From positions 1 through 64,000 of the forward strand of contig JAEPRB010000135.1 in the NCBI GenBank assembly GCA_016758965.1: DNA of 64,000 bases, written 5' to 3'. Under the pieces are notes generated by a model. That model ran no database searches and was not told the origin of the DNA. It was given only the letters and a program-made list of their open reading frames with translations. This stretch comes from Circinella minor (lineage: Eukaryota; Mucoromycota; Mucoromycetes; Mucorales; Lichtheimiaceae). The translations under genes were made by a program, and so were the position numbers. Below are positions 34,027-47,425 of the stretch, piece after piece (position 1 is the stretch's first letter; every line of letters begins with the position of its first letter).

Positions 34027-35799
34027 TTATGCTGGTGGTAAAAATGCAGCAAATAAAACAATACCAACAAGACCATAAAGTACATAATAAGATAATACTA
34101 TTTTTGAGATCCATTGTTGCATTATCTTTCCTTGTTTTCCAAATCCATTTATCCATAATTGTGCTGTGAACCAATAAAGAGGTGGTAGCGCTGTGAAAAA
34201 TCGAATAATTACTTGAACATGCATACATGTTACTGCATAAAGTAATAATAAACCCCATAAATACATAAACGGTGCTGCTCGACGACTCGAATAACTCATA
34301 GTTGGTTCTTTTACTTGATCTATTGGGATAGTCAAATATGGTAAGTTTTATACACTTAAATTTCGGAAGGGGATTATTTTTCTTATTTGGGACTAACTCA
34401 TCCACCCAGCACAAACCTTTTGATGATAAAAACCCTAATGAACAGAACCATAACCAATCATACTGAGCGTATTTCCATAGTCCAACAACTGTCAATGAAA
34501 TAATAGGAAGAGCGAGAAGAAAGTTTGGAATTTGTTTTACTTCATAATATGCAAGAAAACCATTGTTCCTGTAATTTTAATTGAGAAAAATTCATGGAAA
34601 CCTTTAATAAATTATTCCTTTTCCGTTTTTCTTAATACAGTAATTAAAATTCGGTTTTTTTTTATTTCTTACCAGTATTCTTTTTGAACAAAACTATAAA
34701 TCATTGGTATAGTTTGCGTACACCATGGTCTTTCAGGACAATATTCGAGGTATCCATAATATTGGACAGCAGTATAACCAGAAAGTGTTATCGCAGTATA
34801 TAAAATTGAACGGATCAATCCAGTAATCATTGTACACTAACAAAAAAAGAAAAAATTAAACAAATCATTTTTCTCCTTCCGTTTGATTATTGCCACTGTA
34901 TTCTTATTGTTAATACCTTTCCAATGCGTCGTAATATCAAATCATACATAAAAAAACCTGAATAGACAATTGCATTGGATCGAATTGAGGATGCAAGACC
35001 CCACAGAATTGAAGCACCAAGGTAATGTTTTTGAGAATACCAAAGCATACCAGTAAAGCTCAACAAAGCAAAAGGTGACTCAGTATACAGAGCCGACATA
35101 AACATACTTGGTGGTGAGAGACAAAATGCAATTGATGATATGATGGCTAATTGTGGATAACCTGGGAAAATTGAACGTGTCAATCTAATATTATTTTCAA
35201 TTAATAACCAAATATACACACTTGATATATATAAAGCATATAATTATATTCTAGCTTTATGAACCTACTTGAATAAGGATCCTGCAGCAAGAATAAATGA
35301 TATATTTGTAACAAGAGCACCAGCAAGTATTATTGTATGTTGCTCACCAAGATAGGTCTTAATAGGTGAAAATACTAGAATGACAAAAAGGGAAAAATAA
35401 AATAAGAGAACTTTATTGTTACTATTACTCACAAATTGAGAAGTCGTTATATATATATATATATATATTCAAACCTGTTTGTGCTAGGTACCGAGATACT
35501 AATGGTAATCCGGGAAAAAAAGCATGTTCTTGTTCATAAATATATCCTTGACGCGCAATGTGAACAAAGTAAAGAGCATCCCATCGTAAAAATACACTAA
35601 GACAACGTTGAATTAAAGATGAAGAAGCGAGTTGAATATCAGCAGAAGAATCATAAGTTCCAGTCGTTAAATAAGATAAAATGGCAATGGTAATTGTTGT
35701 TAAACGTGACGCGATGGCAAATGCATAAACATGATTCAAAGTTCTCATAGCATACAGAAAAAAAAACGTGTATTTTGTTGGTACCTGTGTACAAGTCAA
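34027..35799 (-). CDS. GPI18: GPI mannosyltransferase 2 (PIG-V/Gpi18)
   Basis: Six exons: 35799-35475, 35374-35269, 35220-34917, 34836-34673, 34568-34417, 34319-34027; 447 aa. The last intron (34416-34320, donor GTTTGT) was set by reading frame and is the least certain. A downstream Met (MRTLNHVYAF, residue 18) is an alternative start. This is a polytopic ER membrane protein with the luminal signature RWDALYFVHIARQGY, then YEQEHAFFPG, near residues 72-97; these residues are diagnostic for PIG-V. Later helices include SPPSMFMSALYTESPFALLSF and the C-terminal MHVQVIIRFFTALPPLYW. It adds the second mannose to the glycosylphosphatidylinositol precursor from dolichol-phosphate-mannose in the ER lumen. 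It is tail-to-tail with the CENP-H-like gene, about 300 nt between stops. Confidence 0.93.
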
Positions 35800-38540
35800 A
35801 AATCCTTTCTAAATTACCCTCCTAATTTAACGGGAATTGAAATTCTATGGCAACAAATGGCATAAAAAGAATATGACTTAAAAATCTCATTCCCAAAGGA
35901 CAACTACTAGTATAAGAACGCATGAAATATAATGTTTATTATATATACAGAGAAAACTGGTTATATATAGATTGAGTATATGCATTATTTTTTTCAGTTA
36001 AATTAAATGTAGTATGTGAGATGTTAGTGTTACTTTTTTCTTGCTAGAAACAGAAAGAGAGAGAAAAGGAATAGTATATGGTCCAAATAGAAAATATTTA
36101 TTGAGAAGGGATCCATATAGTTGATAATTCTCATGTATTCCAATCAGAATATAAAACTTTTTATACAGTTTGTCACGATAAAGGATTATATCTATGAGAC
36201 ACTAATAATTTTCTATGTTGTAAATAGAGTAAAGTTAGTGTGTCTAAGTGTGAAGTCAAGGTGTTTCCTCGTACGTAATTCTCATCTTATTAATACTGTG
36301 ATAATTTTATTAACTTTCTTTCATTATGGTGTACTGATTTGTTTTGCTATCATTTTTCTTTTTAATCCAGCCACTAACATTATACTACTCAACTACTCAA
36401 AACATCTTGCTATTGTTATTCATCTTTACTTGTATAAGGTCTATGTATACATTACGTACCATGCTTTTAAAACATCTTCTAATATTAGTGTGGCTTAACT
36501 TATACTGTGATCAAAATATGTTGCTATAGTGAAGTTAATCTTGGTACAACACCTTCACCATAGCAACGCTATTGGTTATTATGATAAAATGTGGCGTTGT
36601 TCCAAATATGAAAGAGAGATAGACCAAAAAGATTGAGGAACTAGACTTTTTATTTCTTTTCCCATTTTTCTTCATTACGGTGGCTAAATTATGTAATAAT
36701 TATTAACTAGTGTTATTATACATAAATTAAAGTATACGAGTTCTATATTTCTTTCGGTACGCTACCAGAAATATAATAATAGCGATAAGAGAGTATATAT
36801 TGTATTAAGGTTTATCTTACATTAACCGTAATTTATGTAAACGTTAATACAAATGCTAAGCTATTCTAAGAATAACTTTTTATATTACACAGATCATTAG
36901 TATCTCGGCGATATAAATGCCAAAAAAACATGCTTTTCTCATCTATCATACTTTCATTTTTAATACCAAATCTTGTTTTTTTTTTATATTCTACGTATAA
37001 GTGATTATTATTGATGAGCTTGGTCTACATATTAACGTAGAATATATGCAACTGCTACAAAAAGATTACTATGGTACATATACTTTTCTTTTTGCACAAC
37101 TATAATAATTTTCTATGATACTAAAAAAAAAGTGGTATTTTTTGTACAACTATTTTAATCACATATGCTATCTATTATATATAAATGGAGTGACCGCGGT
37201 ACCAATGTAGTATTGAATACATGTGCTGTTATGCATATAATATAATGATAATATAATGAACAAGAACATTGGTGAATTATTGAATTTTTGCAACTAATTT
37301 TAGATTTAAAAAACGTCGTCATCTATCATCATCATTGACATAAAGTAGTTATTTATTTTTTTACCATTAGTTCTTCCTTAATTTCTATTACAATTTTTTC
37401 AGGTTTATTTTAGGTAACATATTTATCTGTTTCTCTCATATTATGAATGCTGTTGACATTTCTTTGTCTATGTATACTCCGAACATACCGGCTACTTTGT
37501 TACAACCATTGTTATAATTCAACACACCATGGCCCTATATTTTAAACTGCCGAAGAAGAATCATGTTCTTTATTCTTGGTATGATAAAACGTGTAAAATT
37601 ACTTTTTTTTTTGTTGGCTGTGTGTACACTCTCAAGAACTGCTTAAAAAAATTCAACATATAAACATGCCACATAAAAAAAAGCAAAGGTGTACACTCTC
37701 AGGTGATAAAAAAAATTATAAGGATTCACTCTTCCAAATTAATAAGTGTACACAAACATAAAATCAGGGGCAACCAAACAACGAAAACATAAAAAAAATT
37801 GTATAATTGGCAAAAAAAGAAAAAGAAGTAAATGATTGAAAAAATTAACAATTTGATGGAACAGAAACGTTTAAAATATCCCGCTCCTCCCAAGCAAAAA
37901 TAAAAAAGCTTTTTTTTTTTCCATTCTTTTTGTTTGTCAACGATCTGCCTATTATTATTATTACGTTTTGCTAATTAATTATCACTCAGCTGCTGTTTTT
38001 TTCTGGTTATTATTATCGCTGTACTACACTAAACCTTACGGAATTTTTTTTTGTACAACTCTGAAAATGTAAAAAAAAATAAAAAAGGATATAGAAATAG
38101 AGAGATGTTCTGGGGACAAAAAAAATAACGAGGGATGGAATAAAATGGAGGAGATAATAATAATAATGAATATATAATTATGCAATTATTCATATAGTTA
38201 TTAATTAACATGATTATATAAATTTAACTATCAAGTTCACTCATATTTATCCTAATGAAAAGTTATTATTATTATTATCAAAAATAATAAAAATTGAAAT
38301 AATATAGATGAAATGAATAATGAATAATAAAAAAAGATCGTCTGTCAACTAGAAATAAAAAAAGCATTCATATCCCACGTTTGTGGGTTTGAATTAGATT
38401 ATATCCAAGTTCATTGCGGACCCTGTGTAAAAAAAAAAAAAAATTAACTCCGTGGGATGTGACAAAAAGATCTATACATGAGCGTGGCAACTCCGTTCAT
38501 ATAAGCGTCTATTCACCTGTATCAAGTCTAGTGTATTTCT
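35800..38540. other. Gene-free AT-rich interval
   Basis: About 2.7 kb with no supportable gene. The longest frame (36121-36498) is hydrophobic and AT-driven, without family resemblance. A 15-bp inverted repeat containing CATAGCAAC lies at 36520-36567. Repeats such as GTGTACACTCTCA (37620-37634 and 37689-37702) are noted. Confidence 0.6.
36520..36567. repeat. Inverted repeat (15-bp arms, 18-nt loop) with X-box half sites
   Basis: Arms GTTGCTATAGTGAAG (36520-36534) and CTTCACCATAGCAAC (36553-36567) pair at 14 of 15 positions. The right arm contains CCATAGCAAC, identical to the X-box-like site at 21708-21717. Confidence 0.7.
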
Positions 38541-38785
38541 TTTTCTTTTCTTTTCTTTTTTTTACACATTTGATCCTTTCTTTTCTTCTTTTTCTTTTGT
38601 TTAATAATAACAAACATTATTCTTTCCTTTTTCCCTCTTATTTCTTTTCTCTCTTTCTTTTTCTCTATTCGATATTATATATAGACATCATCATCATCAT
38701 CATTAAATTCTCTTCTCCTTCATCTCTCATATTCAACCTCTTATTCCAATTTATAGACACATCCCCTTCATTATAAGAAGATAGG
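38541..38785 (+). promoter_or_regulatory. Long pyrimidine-rich leader of the class C GPCR gene
   Basis: About 220 nt of C/T-dominated sequence (TTTTCTTTTCTTTTC, TTTCTTTTCTCTCTTTC, TTCTCTTCTCCTTCATCTC) interrupted by (TCA)n. It ends near the ATG at 38786 and is typical of a fungal promoter and 5' UTR. Confidence 0.45.
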
Positions 38786-41700
38786 ATGGAATGGAGGCAT
38801 TATGCTACGAAGGAACTGTTAACTTTGATACGGTTCCTATTTATTTCGATTATTTTTACATGTTTATTTTCTGTCGATTATAATGATGATTTCGCCAATG
38901 CACAAACGACAAATACCACGACACCAACGTATACCATAGGCGTATTATTCCCAGATCCAACAATAGTACGACAAGAAGATCCTACTTTAAATGATATGAT
39001 TGTAGCAAGTAATGCAGCGATCAATATGGCTTCTGAAAATATTATACGAAGTAAATTGTTACCAGGTACAAATAGACGCATAGACGAACAAACAAACGAA
39101 CAAACAAACAAACAAAAATAAAATGGGGACAGCCTGTAACGAAAAAAGACCATTCGACCAACCATCACTTTCTTTCTTTTTCTACTTTTATGTTATTAGA
39201 TGTTAATATTAATTTCGTGCAGTATACTTCCAGTGCTAATAGTGTTGGACAAACAGCGTGGACGACAGTGGATGCCGTAAATGCTGGTGTTAAGTACGTT
39301 TCTTTTTGAGCAGTAAAGAAGCTTATTCGAAGTTTCTTTGCCTTTTATTATTGCAAACGAATATATAACATCAACACTTTATACGCAAAAGAAAAAGAAA
39401 AACGAACTAACATATATTTATAATAGTGCAATTATTGGAGATATGATTTCTACAATGACAGAAACAGAAGCAGGTATTACAGGAGTACAACATCTTCCAC
39501 AATGTTCGTGTGCCTCAGCGTCTCTTAAACTCTCAGACAAAGAAGCCTATCCATATTTTTTTCGAACTGTTGGGAATGTTGTATTATTTGGTAGTTCACT
39601 TGTAGATTGGGTGCAACGAATGGGGTGGGAAACATTTGCATTAATATACACAGACGATAATGTGGGGCAACAAGGTATAAATATAAAAAAAGAACATATG
39701 AAATTTTTTTTTTAAAAAAAAAAGAAATTAAACCAATTCCAACCTTGAAAAAAAAATACAACTACACCTTTTTTTGTGTAATGATTTAATAATATAGTAT
39801 TAAAATCCATGGTACAAAAAGCTGAAGGATATGGCATAGAGGCCATGATACAAATCCCCTTGTATGACATGACACGCGTTGAAGGTAAAAAAAAAAAGGA
39901 TACTATTTCTTTTTTGGGCGGGATTCGTTACCATATTCGACACGTTTGTGTTCTATGTAATTCGTCATCTAAAATCAGATACTTTAATAGAATCACTTGA
40001 AAAACTTGCTACTTCAGGTGCACGTATCGTTATCTTCACTGATTCAACAACAACAGATCAACTTACTGTTCTGAAAATTGCTCAGTATGTACCTTTTTAT
40101 ATCAAGTGAAACAAATATATATTAAATTGATATTATTAACAACACTCTTTTATATTAAAATTAGGTCTATGGGATTATTAACTGAAGGGTGGGTATGGAT
40201 GCTAACAAATGACATGTCGCCTGCTATACGTGATATGGTATCTAGTCAAGAAGAGCTAGCGGCATATGATGGCCTCATGTTTATTAGTGGTTTATGGAAT
40301 TGTAAGTTTTATATCTTAATACAACTTTTTTTTCGCTTGTTGCCGATCAACACAAGAAAAATCCAGGGTTTTTTCGTTCTCTCTTTCTTTGGAACTAATA
40401 AATATGAGTGACAATAGTAACTGGAATTCCTGAATATGAAACAATGGAACGAGCTTGGCAAGAACTGCCTATTCCGGAGAATTTGTAAGTATAATTCCTT
40501 TTAAGTTCTTCTTTTAAGATTCAGTAAAATTTTTGCTAACAAGTAATATCAATCTGTTGTAGCACCACTCCTGAATCTTGGAATACTGCTGGGTTAGCTT
40601 ATAATGCACCTAATGCTTATGCGTGTGCGGAGCTTTTGGCCTTAGGCTTAAATAAGGTATAAAAAAAAGATATATTCATTAAAATAATAACAATACATAT
40701 TCAATAACTCATATTATGAAATTAGGCACTTAATACATATACAGGAGGGCGTCAGAAAGGTATATCGGATTTAAGCGCTGGTACATTTGATTCGTCAAAG
40801 ATGACACCTACATTTTACAATATGGACTACACAGGACCTGCGGGTAAGTAAAGGTTTTTTTAAGTTGAGAGGAGAGAGCGTTACATTACATACACGTAAT
40901 ACTGGATCATAGTAACACAGATGTTTAATTTCATTATATTTCAGGTCATATGGATTTTACGGATACTGGTAATTTATTATTATTATTTTTTACTATTACA
41001 TGTAATAACTGTATTAACTAAATCATAATAACCGTCTTTAATTTTGGAATTTTTAATAGGTGATTTGTCTACTGGGTAAATAAATACCGTTGTCTTTTTT
41101 TTTTTTTTTTGTTCAAAAAAAGTCAAAAAGAATAACTCCCACGTGCATATTACGTCTTCTTTTTTTTTCTTGGTGGTGGTGACTATACGTGGTGTCACAC
41201 ATACACATAACACACTGAATACCAAATTAAAGAAAAAACGAGGCAAATCAATCAAAAATTCTCACAGCCATTCTCCCGCCTTTTTTTTTTTTTTTTTTTT
41301 TTACTTTATTAGATACTTTGGATTACAATATATGCTTGACGGACAAGTGATTACATATGCAACACTAAAAGATGGTCATTTTGAATTTATGGATAACGGC
41401 ACGGAGATTATCTATCTTGGACATACCACTACGAAACCAGCCGATGTAATAGCGAAATATGGTAAGTACCAAACAAAAAGTTTATTTTTCATTTTTAAAT
41501 GATGAGGTTTATTGATTTATTTATTATTTTGATTTGATCTCTCCTATCTAATTTATTTTTTTACTTTTTAATCTTTTGAAACCAAAAAAAATTAAGCTCT
41601 TAACCCTACACAGAAAAATGCAGGGGGTATCATTATATTGACTATTATCGGATTAGGTGTTTTATGCTGTCTTACCATGCTGGTATTAATTATTATGTTC

Positions 41701-44054
41701 AAAAATCTTAAATCAATTGCTGTTTCCAGTCCTACATTTTGTTGTCTCCAACTTATTGGGCTTATGATGGCATATATCGGAGCCGCACTATATATTGATC
41801 GTCCTAATGTAGCCAAATGTATTGCTCGTAAATTCCTCGTTACTGGAGCATTTACTCTGGTAATTGGTAGCATTATTGCAAAAAATTATAGGTAAGAGCA
41901 AAAAAAAAATGTTTAACTTTTTATCAAATGTATAATCCGTGATACTCAACTCCCTTTCTCTTTTTTTTTTTTTTTGCTTTCTATCTCCACGATTATATAA
42001 TAATGGTTTTACAGAATTTATCGGATGTAAGTAGATCATATAATGGAAATGCTTTTTTTTTTTCAGCAATAATTTTATGCTTATTAGTGATAAAGAACTA
42101 CACATTAATAATTTATGGTCTTTTTTTTTATTTTATTTTGAAATAGTTTTCAAAATGTATTTACCGTCCGTACATCAAGACTTAAATCATTTTATTTGAT
42201 GCGTATGGTCTTTATTTTTGGAGTCATTGCATTTATACCATCTATTATATGGCATGCAGTATATCCTGTTGAAGTAGTTGATTTAATGGTCGGTACTTCG
42301 ATGAGTTTTTGTTGGCTATGTGTGTATCCTGGTGCTAAAGGAGATTGGATTCATCTTAATGCGGCAGAACTTGTCGTTCTAGTATGGTGTGCCCTTTTAA
42401 CTTTATGTTCAGCACTTCTCGCTTGGAAAGTATGTATTTAGTTAAGTTATCGTCATTCCTTTTTTCCGCCCAATCCCCATTAACATTACCCCACTTCTTT
42501 TTTTTTTTTTCCCAACCAATCACAATAGACACGTAACGTTCGCGGGAAATGGGCCGAAGCAAATCAAATTGCTTATGTCAGTTAGTAAGTTTACTAAACC
42601 CATTTTTTTAATTGCTTTGGAAAAAGAGAAAAAAAAAATGCCAACTAATTTTTTTAATTTTTTAATAGTAATACCATCCTTTCAGCGTGTCTTGCAGCTC
42701 CCAGTTTTTTTATGTCTGATGAGAACTTTTTAACTGCTATCTATCTCAAATTATCTGCTTTGTTATTGGGCGCCACGTTCACACTTGTTGTCATTTTCAC
42801 TCCCAAAATAGTAACAATTATGCAATACTTGTACTCCAAATACCGTAACCGATTTCGATTTTTTCGTTTACGATATCGTAATAACAATTACGGCAATAAT
42901 GATAGCGGGGAAGATCCATTATCAAACCATTTTGATGACCATTCAGGAGATTCAACTGGTGGAAGCGATAATTTAGCAGCTAAAAATTTGTTGGATTTCA
43001 GTGTACAGGCACATGAAGGTGTTTTACCCGTGAAAAAAGTTGCCCGATTTAACTATATGACAATTTGGGAGCTTAAGCGCGTGGTTGTTGTACCGTTAAA
43101 ACGATTTTTTATTATGATGAACGTAAGTTTTTATACGGATATTTCTTTTGTTACTTTGACCTGGTATTTTCAGCTTTTGTGACTATGATGGATTTTAACT
43201 TTTATATTTTACTTTAGAAAACCGGTACACATGCTGAAGTGCATCATTATTTAGCAGTTGAACCAATGGCAGCAACTGTTGACCGATATATGTTCAGAGT
43301 ATTAACTGAAGACAATACCATATTTATGTTTCAAGTATATGATCAAGTAGCACTTGAACGCTGGATTGGCTGGTTCATGGGACCAATGGATGTTGATATT
43401 CCTTCAAGCAATAATGGTCCATCAACTAAAACAGACATAACTAATAATACAACGTACGAAACAACACAAACACCAAGTGCTTATTATCAGCAGCAACAAC
43501 AGCAACAACAATTACAATTTCGACACTCGAATAATAATCAAATTGTTAATCCGCTTGCTACTTTTGGTGGAGTTCAGAGAACAACAACTCAAGAGTATTC
43601 TGAAGCTCCTACAAGCAGTGCTATAGCAACTGAAGATTCATCCGCATCCATAACTCCAACTGCTACAATGAGAAATTCTGTCTCGACAATAATGACAGAA
43701 AACAATAACAATTGTAATAATACTTTTCAGCGATCACGTCGACCATCAAGTCATTATTATCCTGAAGATGATAATCTTTCAGCAATGTATTATCAGCATG
43801 GAGCATTTGGAAATTCTGCTGATATGGTGAATGATAGTAGTGATATGTTACTTCGTGATCAACAACGTCCACAACCAGCTGGTGACATTAGTGACATGTG
43901 GAGACCATCAAATGATTATTTTCCATTATCACCTAATTCTCGATTATCATTTGATATTGCCATGGATACACAACAACAACAACAACAACAACATGATGTT
44001 CGCCAACAATCACAAACACAGGGACAACTACAACGTCAAAATTCATTCTTCTAA
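38786..44054 (+). CDS. Class C (GABA-B/metabotropic glutamate-like) G-protein-coupled receptor
   Basis: Seventeen exons: 38786-39065, 39200-39293, 39427-39674, 39798-39884, 39979-40084, 40165-40301, 40428-40494, 40563-40656, 40726-40843, 40945-40968, 41060-41075, 41313-41461, 41597-41891, 42147-42429, 42529-42584, 42669-43122, 43218-44054; 1114 aa. Residues 10-42 give a signal peptide. A large extracellular periplasmic-binding (ANF-receptor) domain fills about 50-465 (YTIGVLFPDP, YFFRTVGN, ALIYTDDNVG, GARIVIFTDS). Seven helices lie at about 480-765; SSPTFCCLQLIGL, then C-x-ARKFLVTGAFTLVIGSIIAK, is class C specific. Cytoplasmic residues about 793-893 (from VKKVARFNYMTIWELKR to ALERWIGWF) look PH-domain-like. 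The tail is Q/N/S-rich with two polyQ tracts. Ligand unknown; nutrient or amino-acid sensing is plausible. Exon 11 (16 nt) is very short but required by phase. Confidence 0.92.
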
Positions 44055-47000
44055 AATCGAAAAGCTTTTTTTCTTCTTTTGAATTCCCTTCCTCTGTACA
44101 GTTTCCATTTTTTTTTTTGTTTTATCTTTTTCTGTTTATTTTCTTCTATTACACTACTAATTTTATATTACTACACTCTTTTTTTTTTTACAAGTTTATA
44201 TATATCACATCACTGTTGTACTTATTTCTATATTATTTTAATTGTTATTTGTGTGTTTAATCTCCCTCACCCATCCTTTTTTATTATTATTATTTCACAA
44301 TCTCTCGCAAGAATAAAAATTCGATTGTATATAGCGTGCTTTGCTTTACTATTTATTTGATGTACCCTATTATTATCAACAAAAATTGTGTGAATATGGA
44401 CTAACATCATGATAATATGTATACTGACTGATGTAACTAGGTGTACTTAAGGGAGAGACTTTTTATATAGAATTGATATTTATTGCTTTGACTTATAACA
44501 CACTCGTAATAATGATAAATCGTTTATAACTTTTTTTTGAAAAAAAAAAAAGTATTTTTTTGTTACCTTTTTATACGGTAAGTATATCAGTGAATAACCA
44601 TATGCAATGATGTATCCACGAGAAATTTATGAGAGTTTGGTTTTATGATGTTATAGTTTTATATTCCAATCATCAATTGATTACCATCCCATGTCTCTGT
44701 TATTACTTTTTCTGCTTTCAATCTTCACCAGTATATATATCTTATTTTCCTTTACATTATTGTCACTATTATTCTCATTATTATTACCATTATTATTATC
44801 ATCGTTATTATTATTGTTACACTCATCATTTGTTCTAACGAAATTAAAGTACGTAGTGAAAATATTCTCTCAAAAAAATATGTACAATGTATAAAAATAA
44901 AAAGCACCAAGTATCATGTTACCCTAGAAATTGATTCAATTTGGTGACTCTCGAGCATAAATCATCAACTGCTGCGCATAGACCATAATCTTATAACTAT
45001 GAGGAAGACACCGTTTATATTAGTTTCTACATCATTCCCTTTCACTTTCCTTTATTGAGCGCAGCAACCATCACCAAGAACTACTACAGTAGACTTTTGC
45101 CTTGTTGCCTAATTTTTAAAAACATATAAATACCCCAACTTTTTATAAGATAATAAAAATCATCAATTATTTTACTTAATTAAATAAAATAACATGAGAG
45201 TCCCTTTTTGATCACTCAACTCTGTCAAAAATCAGGTTGTTTTAACGTATAATAGAAGGAACTATCAATTCAAATAAGGATTACAGCATTTTACACAGTC
45301 GCAATTCTCATACTTTATAATCCAAAGTATCCCCTTTATACATAAATATATTATATAATATTTGATGTTGCAGTAAACGATATTATTGCTGATGATGCCC
45401 ATTACTAATCTTAATTATTACAAGTCATATTCTATCTACCGAATAAAACCCCAAGCGACCCATTACAATATCAAACTATGGGAGCACTGTTGACTTGCGT
45501 ATCTTGTATAAATCATCACAATGAGAATGTGGTGCTTTTTATTGATATCTTTTGAAAATACAACTACTTTTGTGAATTATTCGCACAAGTAGATTAAAAT
45601 GATAAAATGGTCACATGAACTCAAACATTTAAGTACAAACCATTAAATACTATAGTATTCTCGTATTTATCTTGACAGCTTTCTCCGTACATTCTCGGAT
45701 TTAAGTACTTGTTTATATATATTATTAATAGATCGGTCGATGATCTGTTTCCTGTAGTGACATTCAGTGTCATCGTTTATTGCGATATTTTAGTATGAAA
45801 CAAAAAAAAAAGAATTTTCTATGGAATAATTAGACTAACCTGATTATATCATCTAGATCAACAATGGGAGGTAATGATTATGTTACAACAATAGAGGTGT
45901 TATAACTTGTAGATATTATAAATGGATATTATAATGAGTTTACGTACATAATTTCTATTACAATAAGATGATATTTAAATAGTAACTTTTTTCTTATCAA
46001 TCAACAAATAGATATTACTAGTCATTATTAATAGTTTAATTAGAAATATAAGTATTATTAATATTCATGCATTTTACAAGTTTAAATGATAAATTAATAT
46101 AAACGAGTCTTTCCTGGATAAACTAATATCCATTAACAAATAATTCAAACCCAATTTAGTAATTTCTTTTCATTTGCACAACCAATGAATCGTGGCACTA
46201 TTTGTAATATAATCTAATGCAAGGCACTGAAGAAAGAGCGGGGGTGGGAGGTTGGGGAAGGATATTTATGATTGTAATAAAATAAAATAGGTTCATATCG
46301 GCATGATGGATTTTATATCGGAAGTCTTTATCCGAAGAGTGAAGAAAAGAAGGACAATAATATTAATGAAACATATTTTTTATGTAAAGTTGAATTACGT
46401 ATTGACGTATTAACTTTAAAGATTTCTACTTAAAACATGTGAATTAATGCTGGTTGACAATGTCATTATTCCCTTTCCAGACGAAAATCCAATCATTCAT
46501 TCCTTTTATTTACAATAATAAAAATACTTTTAATATGTTTAATAATTCTATCTTTGATTATCATAATAATAATAATAATAATAATATAAAAAAAAAAGAT
46601 GTGGATGGAAATCATTTGATAGGTAAATGATACCATATCATAGTAAAATTCTGTAATTTTAACTCATATGGTGTCGTTTGTTTATGGTGATACTATATTG
46701 TTTTTAGTTATTTTGTTATGCGCGCACGTTTTGCTTTTTTCACATCAGCGACAACGATCATCCCATTCAACTCATCATTGGTCCATTTATAAATAAGATA
46801 ATAACAACCACACTTTATTATAAATCAGGTGAATTATGCTTTCCGATAAACGAAAAAAAAAAGATTCAAGGGTCATGACTCCCCCCCCCCACACACTCAC
46901 ACTCATAATTCCCTCCTGGATCAACCCCCTTTTGTCCTTTTACTCAAAATATCGTTGTGCATCCTAAGTTAAGCACCAATCATAGATAGGGTGATAACGG

Positions 47001-47152
47001 ATTTTTCAATGGAGAATGACGACAAAAAAAAAAAAAAAACTAACAACAATGGTTTTATAATTGATAACTTCTTCTTCCTCCAATCTTTTTACTTCTCTTT
47101 TTTTCATTTTTCGTTTTATATCAATTAAATTTTTTTTATTATAGAATTTTAA
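44055..47152. other. Gene-free AT-rich interval
   Basis: About 3.1 kb with no supportable gene. It includes T/C-rich 3' UTR-like sequence after the GPCR, a (TTA/ATT)n zone near 44757-44820, (AAT)n near 46563-46586, and a T/C-rich leader for the transporter gene at about 47066-47145. Frames at 44079-44360 and 44629-44894 are T-tract artefacts. Confidence 0.6.
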
Positions 47153-47394
47153 ATGGGAACGAAATACGTTGATATTGATACACCAGCCTCTTCCGTGATT
47201 TCTTCTTTTGGTCCAAGTTTGGATGAAAATAGTCCTTTACTTTCACGATCTACAGTTACTTCATATGCAACAACAACTGATGTAAATGAAGACACATTAA
47301 ATGAAGATCATATTCCTAATGCTTCTCCATTCAGCGGGATCTTTAATCTCCTAAACACCATTCTTGGTACCGGCATGCTAGCAATGGTAAATTA

Positions 47395-47425
<31 letters not shown>

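Noticed and set aside
36121..36529. Hydrophobic 125-codon frame that might be a membrane protein
   Set aside because: Composition follows the local AT bias, with no motif, no leader tract and overlapping frames of equal quality.
44079..44894. Frames rich in Phe, Tyr and Leu downstream of the GPCR
   Set aside because: They arise from T-rich and (TTA)n sequence in the 3' region.
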